A stretch of DNA of 64,000 bases. It comes from Plasmodiophora brassicae (taxonomy: Eukaryota > Endomyxa: Phytomyxea > Phytomyxea > Plasmodiophorida). Positions 20,717 to 30,610 of the stretch are shown in pieces (the first letter of the stretch is position 1; each line of letters begins with the position of its first letter). A program made the position numbers and the translations under genes. Under the pieces are notes generated by a model, which was given only the letters and a program-made list of their open reading frames with translations, did no database searches and was not told where the DNA came from. The DNA is taken from assembly GCA_036867785.1 (NCBI GenBank), contig CP145420.1:806001-870000 (forward strand), given 5' to 3'.

Positions 20717-21152
20717 CGGCGGGGAATGCGACGCGGACTTTGCCGCGCGCTCTGCAAACAATGGACCTATCCGGAATACATACCTATTCGCCAGCCGGCC
20801 GCAGAACAACATCGTGTCGCAATCGCGATGCCGCTGACCTCGTCGAACCGCGTCCGAATCGCGTTGCTGGTTTGCACCTCTGTCTGGCTGCCGGCGACCT
20901 CCGGGACGCCCCCTGCCCAGCAAGCACAGGCCTGATCTAGTGGGCGTCCTTCATGTCGACGATGTACGACGTCGCTGATGTCAAAGCAGACCATCAAAGG
21001 CAGAACCACGGGTCGTGAACGCCTGCAGCGATTGCAACATGAGGTTCCCGGTGATCGGAACGCGACATCTTCCTAGAGGCGGTCCATCAGGCTCCAGACC
21101 ATGGCTGATGGCGCCCACTTCGGTACTGAGCTGGATAATGGGTTTAATCGCA

Positions 21153-21837
21153 TCAGTGCGACTGCTGATGTCGCAGGATGGCATCGACGAGTTCCGGTTT
21201 CTCAGACAGGCCGCGGTAGTCGACGTGAGCGAATGCCAGGATGCGTTTGAGGTCGTTGGCGCGCATGGCCATCAGGTCTTGGCGTGTTTTCCCGGTGACG
21301 TCCAGGGATCTGTGCTGGTCCAGGGCCTTGAGGGCATCTTCGACGGCGCTGTCCAGTTCGCTGTTGCCCGGGTGGCCGTTCCAGACCACCTGCCCGAGAT
21401 GGTTGATGAGGAACGCGGCAGGAATGCCAGAACAGCGGAACGCCTTCATGTACTGATCCGTAACGCCTGCCCGGTCACAGGCAACCCGGTATTCAATCGA
21501 CGACCCCGAGATGAACGAACGTGCAGCATTTTCGTCTTCGTTCGTGACGCCAAGTACGACCAGCCCTAGCTCGCGATACTTGGCCTGCAGGGAATTCTAC
21601 AAACGGCGGCGTCATCGTTAACAACGACGACGCAGAGTTCGCCAGGCGCGGCATCCCTACGAGGTGCGGCACTGACTTGCGACAGGGCGGGCACCATGAT
21701 GCGAACCGCTCCAGCAGGAGGACGCCGCGCCCCTTGACGTCGACCTCGATGGAGACGGGATCGCCTGATACGAACGACAACCCGTCGATGGCGAACGCCT
21801 CCATATTCGGCGAAACAATGTGCGCGCGTCGAACCAT
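21153..21837 (-). CDS. Thioredoxin-fold redoxin with C-terminal SAP-like helix pair
   Basis: Exons 21661-21837 and 21153-21596 (64-nt intron, phase 0) give 206 residues. The thioredoxin domain has the redox motif RFASWCPPCRKSVPHL, then YRELGLVVLGVTNEDE, and the cis-proline region SGIPAAFLIN with GQVVW, so it is a TlpA/ResA-like disulfide reductase. About 60 further residues hold LDVTGKTRQDLM and DLKRILAFAHVDYRGLSEKPELVDAIL. This resembles the SAP-type (ARMET-like) helix-extended-loop-helix that follows chaperone domains. The pairing is unusual. No signal peptide is obvious in MVRRAHIVSP, so location is uncertain. The start could be earlier. Confidence 0.72.
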
Positions 21838-22197
21838 CCACACAGCTTATTGTACATCCTGCAACACTGATACGACGCTGACTGACACACACACACACAC
21901 AGCTGCGACGTCGTGGAACTACCAGCCGAACGGTTTCATTCAGTACGGATCGCTTGCACGCGTCTGGGCGAATTTCGTCAGCGCCATCGCCTGGGGGACG
22001 AGCGTCGACGGCGACGCGGGGACGGAGAACGCCTGTAACGCGGAGGGGAACGCGAACGCTTGCGGTATCGTGGGCCGGGACGGCGCCGAGAATCTAGGGA
22101 CGGGCTTCGTCTGCGATGGTACGACGATACCTCCTCGTCCTCCTCGATTTCGCCAGACGTGTCCGAATCTTCCGCTGCGATCTGAACGGCGATAACG
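21838..22197. other. Intergenic with (CA)n microsatellite
   Basis: A (CA)n run lies at about 21885-21901. The remaining 300 bases hold an open plus-strand frame rich in Asn/Thr/Gly without family resemblance; no gene is called. Confidence 0.6.
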
Positions 22198-24479
22198 TTA
22201 GGGATCGCTGAGTTCCACGATAGGATGCGCTCCTACCTCGTGGCCAGGGGCCGACAGTGCCTCAACGTGCTTAGCGAACATCTCCGTCCGGACCGCTTCA
22301 GGGAGTTTCTTGTAGCAGGAGTGGCTGTCGAGCATGGGCTGCGCAGAGTCCATCGACATTGGCCGGCGAACCTTCTTCGTCAACAGCTTGGAAAACAGGG
22401 CAGAGTACTTCTCGATCCGTTTCGCCGCATGCTGGGCACGCGACTGCGCATGGTCAATAAACTCAGCCAGCAGGACGCGGACATGCATCTCAGGGACGCC
22501 TTGGATCGCATCTGCACCGCCCAGTCGTTCACAGAGGCCGTCGACGGTATCGGTCTCCGACACTGCCGCGACTCCCGCGTTCGCAAGCGCCTCTTTCAGT
22601 TTCTTGCGACTATTGTGGACACGATCCTGAATGATGACGTTAGGGCGCGACCAAGTGCAGCATGGAATAATAGCACGTCAAGCGTACCTCAAGATCATCG
22701 CAGAAGTCATCAAAGAGCGTCTGCGGAGAGAACTTTTCGTCTTGGGACAGAGCAATGAACCGCGCGTCGTCACGTATCGTTTCCGCGAATGAGCGCCACC
22801 TTGTGCGTAAATGGAGTTTACCAGCTTGGACTTGTTCCTGGAGGAGATTGCGGTAATCGACGCGACGCTTCTTCTCGGCTTCGCGAAGAGCCTCTTTCTC
22901 CGCTAGCGCCTTCGCGGCTTCTTCCCGCTTCAGATCTGACATGACTCCTTCAAAGACCTGCTCACCATGTCAGATACTGAAAGCGAGACTCCCCTCGACA
23001 ACATTACCTTAAGCGCATCAGCAGGATCCAAAGCCTTGTACGTTGGTTCGGAGGCGAGCGTTTCAAGTAGCTCGCGCCACTGAGTATTGAGAGTAATTAT
23101 TTCCCCGGATTGAAGGAAGTCTCGAAACGCGGCTTCGGCAGCCTGGCGCGCTTCAATTTTCGCCTTACGCTCCGCGTCGGCAAGCTTATCGATGTGGTCG
23201 TAGAACAGATCCTCACGTGTGCGAGTATCGCAAGCAGTGTACCTGACGTCCTTTAGCCTCCAGAAACGCGCTGTCCAAATACCGAGCTCACCTTGGGTCA
23301 AGGCGGATTTTTGGTTCCAGTTCGACGAAGCGCATCCGGGAACGGATGATGTTAGAATGCTCTGCGAGCAGCGCCAAGAAGTCATCACGTTTCTGTTGCT
23401 CGGCGCGCAATGCGTTTTCTTTCTCCCTTTCCGCATGTTCGACACACCACGACTTGAACACTTCTTTTCGGTCGGCTAGTTTTGGCAAAGCCGTGTACCG
23501 CTTGTCGTTCACAATCTTCGGAAGCGCTTGTTCCCAGGTTGCCGTCGAAGGGACACCTGAGGATGTTAACATCTCGCGGAACGCGGCCTCAGCCTCTTCT
23601 CGGTTCGCATACTGCGACGCATACGCGGCCTTGTAGGGGACCGCTACGACAGGATCCTGAATGACTTCGACAGGTTCCTCTGGCTTAGGACGGCTCGGCA
23701 ATTCCGGATGGGCCTGTTCACCATCGCGCGTTTCTGTCGGGATGGGCGATGGCTCTCCCGACAGCTCCGCCGTATGGTCCTGGTCAGCTGACTCTGCAGC
23801 CGTTTCCGAGTCAGCTGCTGATGCTGATTCAGGCTTGGTCCACGACGTTACGTTCGTTCGCGCATTATAATAGTACGGCTTGCCCTCGTTCGTATAGAAC
23901 GTTTGCCATTCGTCTTTAGGTTCCGTGGTGACCCCCGACGAGGTAAACTCTGGGGGGCAAGTCCACGTCGTTTCCTGTCCGCACGTCAGATCGGTGATGA
24001 CGCCAGCACGATGCAAGGCATACCTGTGTTTTGTTATTGAAATAGTAGACTTTTCCTTCAGGGGTTGTGAACGACGACCAATCGCCGACGGTCTGGCACG
24101 TGAAATGTCAGCAAACACGCAATCAGAGAATACAGGAAAAATAATTACACAATACCTTTGGGCCTTCCGGGGTCGCAGCGGGGCTCGCTTTCTCCTGACC
24201 AGCAGCGACCACTCCAGATGCTGGAGGTTGCCCTGCGGCAGGATAAGCGCCGTATCCGTATGGTGCAACGGGAGCACGTTGCATAGGTGAATACCCAGCA
24301 GACGGGGCCCCATATCCATAAGGCGCATATCCTGAAGGATATGGATACCGTCCTGGGTACGATGGCGCTCCTCCGTATGGTGCAGACGCCGGGAACGTCG
24401 TCGTCTGTGGGGCCGGCGGCGCGTCGCCGCCGTGCGACATGGCTGACGGCACGGCCGGCTGGTCCGGCCTACCCATCAT
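22198..24479 (-). CDS. PRPF40: Prp40 homologue (U1 snRNP WW/FF splicing factor)
   Basis: Six exons (24156-24479, 24024-24092, 23292-23974, 23008-23242, 22688-22957, 22198-22626) with introns of 63, 49, 49, 50 and 61 nt give 669 residues, all in phase. Prp40 bridges the 5' and 3' splice sites in early spliceosomes. The N-terminus is Pro/Tyr/Gly-rich. Two WW domains follow: DWSSFTTPEGKVYYFN...TTWTCP, spanning intron 2, and EWQTFYTNEGKPYYYN...SWTKP. Then come tandem FF domains (EAAFREML, DDFLALL...DPRYTACD, AAFRDFL, DYRNLLQEQ), with the DPRY of the second restored exactly by intron 3. The coiled-coil KREEAAKALAEKEALREAEK links FF3 and FF4. The C-terminal tail is acidic and unlike animal SR tails. 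Confidence 0.93.
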
Positions 24480-24756
24480 CTTGAGCCTGTCCGGGTGAAT
24501 CTACACACGCACGTCAGCGGCGTGCATCACACAGCACACGGCAGTACGCGCATACCATGATGAGATGTCCACCTAGCTCGCACCGAGCACCGACGTCGCG
24601 CTCACGTCTGCGTCGACAACACGTCAACTACTCCGCGGATATTTGCGCAGGTCGAGCACCGAAGTCCGACAGAGGGGCCTGGGAGCTGCGGGAACGCGTG
24701 CGTTCGCCATATCTGGACATTCTAGTTGACCTGACGCCTTTCAAATATGTGACAGT

Positions 24757-25695
24757 TTATTGCATTGTTTCGGCTGGCTCGTGTTCGACAAATTCGGACA
24801 CAATTTTGTCAGCCAATGGAACTGCATACGGCGGCTTATTCGCCGCGAGCTCCCACAGCACGAACCGACCCGACGTCGCCGAATTGACCCCCACTTTTTT
24901 CCACGTCGACGTGTCGGGGTTGACAGGAATGGGGAGTCTTATGCGAAATGTCGTTCGGGGCGCCTGACTGTACGATGGACGGTGGTGCGCGAGTTCTTCA
25001 TCGAGCGCATTCAGGCGTCCGTAGTATGTCTGCGGTTCGTCCGTCGATGCCCAAGTCGCGCACATGACCTGGGGTGAGAATAACGCAGCCGGCCAGCCAT
25101 AGGAAATGATGGCGGTCTGGGCGTCGTCCTCATCTAGATCGACATGGACGTCCTTGGCGTCGGGAATGCCGAACATCCCCGCACAGATGACCACGCGGTC
25201 CGTCTTTGTCGCTGCATCCCGGTAGACGGCGGCAATCACGGGAGGATTGTCGATATCCACGCCGGTACGGGTCTCCGACTCGCTGGGCAGAGCAAGCTTG
25301 TACCTCTTCCGACTGCTTTTTGAATCCGAGTCATCGCCATTCGATTCATCATTGTCCTCGCTCTTGTCTTCTGGCGCGCTTGTATCACCTCCTTCATTGT
25401 CGCCTTCTTTGCCTTCTTCAGACGAGCGCACTGGAGTACATATTAGAATAAATAAACGTAATGGTGTACGTTGCTTACGGAAAGTGCCCTGCTTCAGCTT
25501 CGTCTCGTTAAAATGACGCCGGAACTTGTCCATGGTGTACGCCTGGAAATCTGGATACTTATTGTATACGTCCTGCGGCCGAGTCGTCGAGGTTATCGTC
25601 CCGTCGGCGCAAAGCCTGTCCAGCAGTCGTTGCGCCGCAGACTTCTGGGTCCAACGCTTCATTTTAGGGTGTGTCGCGTTCTCACGTTGCAACAT
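24757..25695 (-). CDS. Conserved-looking hypothetical protein with acidic linker
   Basis: Exons 25479-25695 and 24757-25430 around a 48-nt intron (25431-25478, GTAAGC donor, TTCTAAT branch) give about 296 residues. The N-terminal ~65 residues (MKRWTQKSAAQRLLDRL...YNKYPDFQAYTMDKFRRHFN) look like a small helical DNA- or protein-binding module. An acidic Ser/Asp/Glu-rich linker with DSKSSRKRYK (possible nuclear signal) follows. The C-terminal half is a beta-rich globular region (VHVDLDEDDAQTAIISYGWP). No family was recognised. The nuclear location is inferred from composition only. Confidence 0.6.
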   Translation of the reverse strand: MLQRENATHPKMKRWTQKSAAQRLLDRLCADGTITSTTRPQDVYNKYPDFQAYTMDKFRRHFNETKLKQGTFRKQRTPLRLFILICTPVRSSEEGKEGDNEGGDTSAPEDKSEDNDESNGDDSDSKSSRKRYKLALPSESETRTGVDIDNPPVIAAVYRDAATKTDRVVICAGMFGIPDAKDVHVDLDEDDAQTAIISYGWPAALFSPQVMCATWASTDEPQTYYGRLNALDEELAHHRPSYSQAPRTTFRIRLPIPVNPDTSTWKKVGVNSATSGRFVLWELAANKPPYAVPLADKIVSEFVEHEPAETMQ

Positions 25696-25835
25696 CGGTC
25701 ACCAGATGTTTCAACGCAGTTCTCCCTCCGTTCGTCTAATTGGGCCCCGTTTCGGATTGGGCCCCCTTCGTCGGGTCGGGCGACCCCCTCGTCGGATCTG
25801 GCACCCGGCATCCCGTTTGTCGGATCGGGGCTCTA

Positions 25836-25902
25836 CGCCAATGACGTATTTGGCGGGAAGGCAATCGACGGCTTTTGCAGCACGCCAAATACGTCATTGG
25901 CG
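25836..25902. repeat. Perfect 20-bp inverted repeat (hairpin)
   Basis: CGCCAATGACGTATTTGGCG at 25836-25855 and its exact reverse complement at 25883-25902, separated by 27 bases. A related, imperfect palindrome (CGCCAAAGTCGTATTTGGCG) lies at about 26291-26310 just before the transposase frame. Confidence 0.9.
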
Positions 25903-26343
25903 CCTGTAACGTAACGCAGGAACGTCTACTCATACGACTTCTCCGTCATACCCTGTGTGGACGATACGGTCTATGACCCTGGTTAGCGAGTAAGTTAACA
26001 CACCATATCGTGAACACCTTATACGTACCCTGCGGAATCGATAATGAAGGATTTCTCTTGAAATGCGGGCATTTGAACTTGAACATTATGCCGGTGCCCC
26101 GACCATTTGTGAACCTGATTATAACACAGCCATTTATGTGGAACAGAATTAGTCACGATTGAAAGAAAGTCGAATGTACGTAGCAGCCGGCAACTATCAA
26201 AGAAGAAGATATCGCGAAGCTATAGACGAGATATTGGCACTGGAATTGGTGTAGTACCGACGTTTCATCAACCTACGGACGTTTTGCATGGCGCCAAAGT
26301 CGTATTTGGCGTCAAGCCAAACGTCAACATTGGCCGCACGCAA

Positions 26344-27255
26344 ATGTCGACTTTGGCGGAGGCTGCCACAGCCGACGACTTCTGGGAGTTGGGACATACC
26401 CTGACCCGGCATCGGGTATCGCATGGAAGAGCCACCGGGCATCGTCGGTTCCGGGCGATGTTTGGTGTTTCCTCAGACGTTTGCTCTCTGCTGTGGGCAT
26501 TATTGCGAGGTGACCTGCCGCAAACAGCGAAGCCGATTCACTTATTGTGGTCGCTTCTGTTCTTAAAACGGTACGATACTGAGCACATCAACCGAGCAAT
26601 AACGGGAGCCGATGAAAAAACGTTCCGGAAATGGGTATGGGCGTTCATACAGCGGCTTGCCAATCTTGCAGTGGTATTATTCGCATACAACTGGCATGTT
26701 TAATTCCTGGTTGACCTGTGCATTCAGATCCAATGGAAAGACCGCTTCGCCGGTGCTCCAAGGCATTGCAATTGTTTCGTGTCTTTGGACGCGACTGATT
26801 GCCCCATACAGGAGCCGTCGCCGTTCGATCGAAAATGGTATTCCCACAAAATCAATGGGCCAGGGGTCCGGTACGAGGTTGGAATATGTATTAGAACTGG
26901 TCGAATTGTCTGGGTCTCCGGGGGTGTTCCTTGTGGTGATTGGCCCGACCTAAAGCTGGCACGGTTCGGTTACCTGGCACATGTTCGCCAAGGGGAAGTA
27001 ACGATTGCGGACAAAGGTTACCGTGATCGTGGCTTTTTCAAGTGGCCTGAAGATGATGATCCAATGAACACCATAATCAAACGCATTTTGGCCCGACACG
27101 AAACGGTCAACAAGCGTCTGAAGGTGTTCGAAGTGCTGAACCAGCCGTTCCGACATCCGCGCTATCGCCATCCGCAATGCATGCATGCGGTCGCCAACGT
27201 TGTGCAAATGATGCTGCAGAACGGCGAACCATTATTTAGTGTCCAACCAGTATGA
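26344..27255 (+). mobile_element. PIF/Harbinger-like DDE transposase gene
   Basis: Exons 26344-26673 and 26728-27255, with a 54-nt GT-AG intron, give 285 residues without a stop. The N-terminal part has a helix-turn-helix-like segment (HLLWSLLFLKRYDTEHINRA...FRKWVW). The catalytic core has SLDATDCPIQEP (first Asp), KWYSHKINGPGVRYEVG, IVWVSGG (second acidic block near GDWPDLKLAR), ADKGYRD and a C-terminal ETVNKRLKVFEVL segment that carries the Glu. These features fit IS5/Harbinger-type transposases that cut and paste DNA. The gene looks whole, so the element may be young. Terminal inverted repeats and target duplication could not be fixed. Confidence 0.75.
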
Positions 27256-28098
27256 TCCCACAGCATATGCATCGATCACCACTGAGCATATGGCGCATAT
27301 TCCCCAACATTTTGTTAAACGCTTTCAGTTCAACGCGCCAGCAGCTTTGCCAGCTCTCGTATATGGAAATTACTACCGGGTGTTACTAAGTCCATACTCT
27401 ACGATGTCACAAGGATGCAGATTTATTATCATTGTTGGGTTCTGATCAATTATTGTTATTGGTAGCAGATTTCGTAATGTATGACGGTTCCCGCAGCTCC
27501 CTGGGCCTCCATCCATCCCGCATCGTCTGTCTCCGTCGGCGTCCGTTCCCGGAATGTTCGCAGTTCGCATTTGGAGGACCGGCTGTCGCCTTCCCAGCCG
27601 TCGCATTACGGCATGTGCAGGGTCGCATCTGATGCAGATTCAGGTTTATTGCAAGGCCCACTTCCGTGCTGGAACAAGTCGGAGAACTCTCGTGGTGAAT
27701 TCGGGACTGATGTACGGCACAGTTGCTCGCAGACGTTTCACATCTGGCTGCTTTAGTGGGTTTTTGCGCTTCTCACATGCGACCACGACACACGTTGAGG
27801 GCGCGTCCACGGCGGAGCGGAAACCGTAAACGTGTAGCCGGTCATTTATGCAAAGCCACCACGCAAGGTGCCAGTCGCGCAAAACAAACCCATTGCCGCG
27901 ACTGGCGACTGGCGCAGAGCACGCCCGGCCGGCACACCAAAGTGGCATTGGGGTTGACCTCCGACAGTGGGGGGTAACTCCGTCCGTGTCCCGCCAAACG
28001 AACGACGGGTCCCGCTCCCAACTCCCATCCCTTTGCCTGTGGGCTGAGCGCCTTTTTGGTCCGAACCTCATAACACTATCCGGCGGGTGGCAGTCGGC
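27256..28098. other. Intergenic, no supported gene
   Basis: Possibly includes the 3' flank of the Harbinger-like element. An antisense frame (27646-28341) is Arg/Pro/Ser-rich and runs through the next gene; it is treated as a shadow. No tRNA-like fold was seen. Confidence 0.55.
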
Positions 28099-28491
28099 AT
28101 GTCGACGATGTCGAGGGTGGCCCAAGCCGTGGTAATGGTCGCCGTAGTTACGCTGTCGCTCGTCTCGCTTCGTCCAGCCGGCGTTGTCGTGCCCGACAGC
28201 GCCGTTCGTAATGGACGCGAGCGTCCACCTGCTGGGAGGCCTGCAGTACCGCAGAGCAAGGGGCGAGCGGAGTCGGACAAGAAGCGTCACGATGACGTCG
28301 ATCGTGTACAGAGCAAGCCGACACCCTTCTTCGAGAAGCACTGGCTGACGATCGTGTCCGCTGCTGCTGTCACCGTCGTCGTATGTGTCCTCGCAATCGT
28401 GATCGTCATCTGTCGTCGCAAGCGCAGGAAAGCCCCTGCTGCCGACTGGTCAACAATGACGTTCGCCATCTCTCATCCGGAAGTGGTCTGA
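28099..28491 (+). CDS. Small single-pass membrane protein with signal peptide
   Basis: 130 residues in one exon starting MSTMSRVAQAVV. A signal peptide is likely (AVVMVAVVTLSLVSLRPAGV). A charged, Pro/Arg-rich ectodomain of about 50 residues follows, then one strong membrane helix (WLTIVSAAAVTVVVCVLAIVIVI), a stop-transfer CRRKRRK and a short cytosolic tail ending SHPEVV. The predicted topology is type I. No family recognised; a surface or endomembrane protein is the most that can be said. Confidence 0.55.
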   Translation: MSTMSRVAQAVVMVAVVTLSLVSLRPAGVVVPDSAVRNGRERPPAGRPAVPQSKGRAESDKKRHDDVDRVQSKPTPFFEKHWLTIVSAAAVTVVVCVLAIVIVICRRKRRKAPAADWSTMTFAISHPEVV

Positions 28492-28727
28492 TCGCGTCCA
28501 GCTTCGTTCAGGTTGGGTTATCTTAATATATCAGCCTGCGATTCGTTGCGCTGTGCTCCGGAAACGTGTCGTCAATGGTTCCAGTACGACAGTGCTGTCA
28601 TGGTTACCGCTGGGATGCCCTCCCCGTCGTACGCGGCAGGATCTGTACTGGTGGTTTATTCTAGTAACAGATGAACGCGTCACTCGTTCAACAATGGTTG
28701 CATGTACAGGAGGAGGTCAGTATTGGA

Positions 28728-30279
28728 TCAGGCGAACTGCTCCATATCAGTGTGGTTGGAAAGCGGCTTGCCGATCGCGTACACTTCGAAGCCGATCTTT
28801 CGCAACGCCTCGTGGTCAAGGATGTTGCGGCCGTCGAAGACGAACGTCGGCCGCTCCATCACAGCATAAACCTTCGCCCAGTCGAGCGTGCGGAACTCAT
28901 CCCACTCAGTCATGATGGCGATGGCGTGCGACCCCTTGGCGGCATCGTACGCATTCGCATGCATCGTGACGACATCATTGTGGTTAACGTCCTGCGCCAG
29001 CTGGGGCTCGTAGTACTGCAGGTCGGAGAAGACCTGATCCGACTCGACCTTGGGGTCGTACACCGCGAGGCAAGCGCGATCTTCCATGAGGTGCTTCGCG
29101 ACGTACACGGCCGCCGTCTCACGCGTGTCACCAGTGTCCTTCTTGAACGCCCAGCCGAGGATTGCAATACGCTTGCCGGAAACCGTGTTGAACATCGTCT
29201 TGATGATGTTGCGAGCGAACCGTGACTTCTGGTAGTCGTTCATGAGGACGACTTGGTCCCAGTAACGGGCGACCTCGTCGAGGCCGAACGATTCGCACAG
29301 GTAGACGAGGTTCAGGATGTCCTTCTGGAAACAGCTGCCGCCGAATCCGACAGACGAGTTCAGGAAACGCGAGCCAATTCGTGAGTCCCGCCCGATAGCG
29401 TATGCGACCTCGGAGACATCCGCACCGGTCACCTATGCCAGGCATGTCAACCCTCTGGAGAACCACATGTACCTGCGAACGACGTACCTCACACAGTGCC
29501 GAGATCGAGTTGATAGACGAGATACGCTGGGCAAGGAACGCGTTCGCGACGAGCTTGGAGAGTTCAGAGCTCCACAGGTTCGTCGTAATGACGTTCTCGC
29601 GGGGAACCCAGTGTTCGTACACCCAGACAAGACGGGCAACAGCCGCTTGGCCGGCTTCAGTTGTGGGCCCCCCAATCAGAACACGATCAGGCTTGAACAG
29701 GTCGGCAACCGCCGTGCCTTCGGCCAGGAACTCTGGGTTCGACAGGATCTGGTACCGGTGGCCGTTCTCGTTCGCATGAAGGACACGCGCCATGGAATGC
29801 GCCGTCCGCACTGGCAGCGTGCTCTTCTCCACGACGATCTTCGGGCCATTCGACACACGCGCGATGTGTCGCGCCGCCAGCTCCCAGTTCTTCAGGTTCG
29901 CAGCACGCCCAGCACCGACGCCATGCGTTTTCGTAGGCGTATTCACCGACACGAATATGATTTCGCATTCGCGAATCGCCGCGTCGATGTCAGTCGTGAA
30001 GAACAAGTTCACGCCGCGCGACTTCTCGACCTAGAAGCGACAGTCAGGGCACTTGAGCAGCGTCAGCTGGGCGGTAAACAAGTGGGGTACCAGTTCCTGC
30101 AGTCCGGGTTCGTAGATCGGCAGGTTCGACGAGTTCCAGGCCGCGATCTGTTTCGGGTTGATGTCGCAGACGGTGACCTTGACGTTCGGGCACTTGGCCG
30201 CGATCACGGCCATCGTTGGCCCGCCGACGTACCCGGCTCCCAGGCAGCAGATCTTGCATTCGAACGTCGGCATGACCAT
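28728..30279 (-). CDS. UGDH: UDP-glucose 6-dehydrogenase
   Basis: Exons 30091-30279, 29488-30030 and 28728-29432 (introns 60 and 55 nt, both phase 0) give 478 residues, close to animal and plant enzymes. It oxidises UDP-glucose twice with NAD+ to UDP-glucuronate, a cytosolic precursor of glycans. The Rossmann motif is [10 protein letters not shown] near residue 12. Then come [35 protein letters not shown], the family signature [19 protein letters not shown], the catalytic Cys in [10 protein letters not shown] near residue 278, and [11 protein letters not shown]. The second start codon (MPTFECK, 30273) is also possible. All active-site residues are intact. Confidence 0.96.
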
Positions 30280-30610
30280 TAGTCGCTTCAAGGGAGACGG
30301 CGCTGATCCCGATCCACGACACTCAGTCCAACCTGTGCCCGTCTCGCGTTCAGGCCTCACGTCAGACTGAAACGCAGCGCAACCAACGTGGGCCTGTTAA
30401 AAATATCTCCAGAGGCGCCTTTGTTTTGCTGTCGGGTCCCTGGCCACGTCACTGGTGCCGGACGCGCGACGTGTCCCAACTCCCAACCCACCACGCTGCG
30501 GCAGCAGCCAGCCGGGGCGGACTCGGCGCACCCTCTGTCTGGCGGCTGCGCTGGCGACGAAACCATGTCGTGCGATAATAAATACGCGGGCGTTTAACCA
30601 ATGGACCCCT
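30280..30610. other. Intergenic between UGDH start and PPR-DYW 1 stop
   Basis: Presumed 5' region of UGDH and 3' region of the PPR gene. No repeat, RNA gene or extra coding frame could be supported. Confidence 0.5.

Noticed and set aside
27646-28341. 231-codon minus-strand frame opposite the small membrane protein
   Set aside because: Arg/Pro/His-rich, no motif, and the plus strand has a signal peptide and membrane helix.
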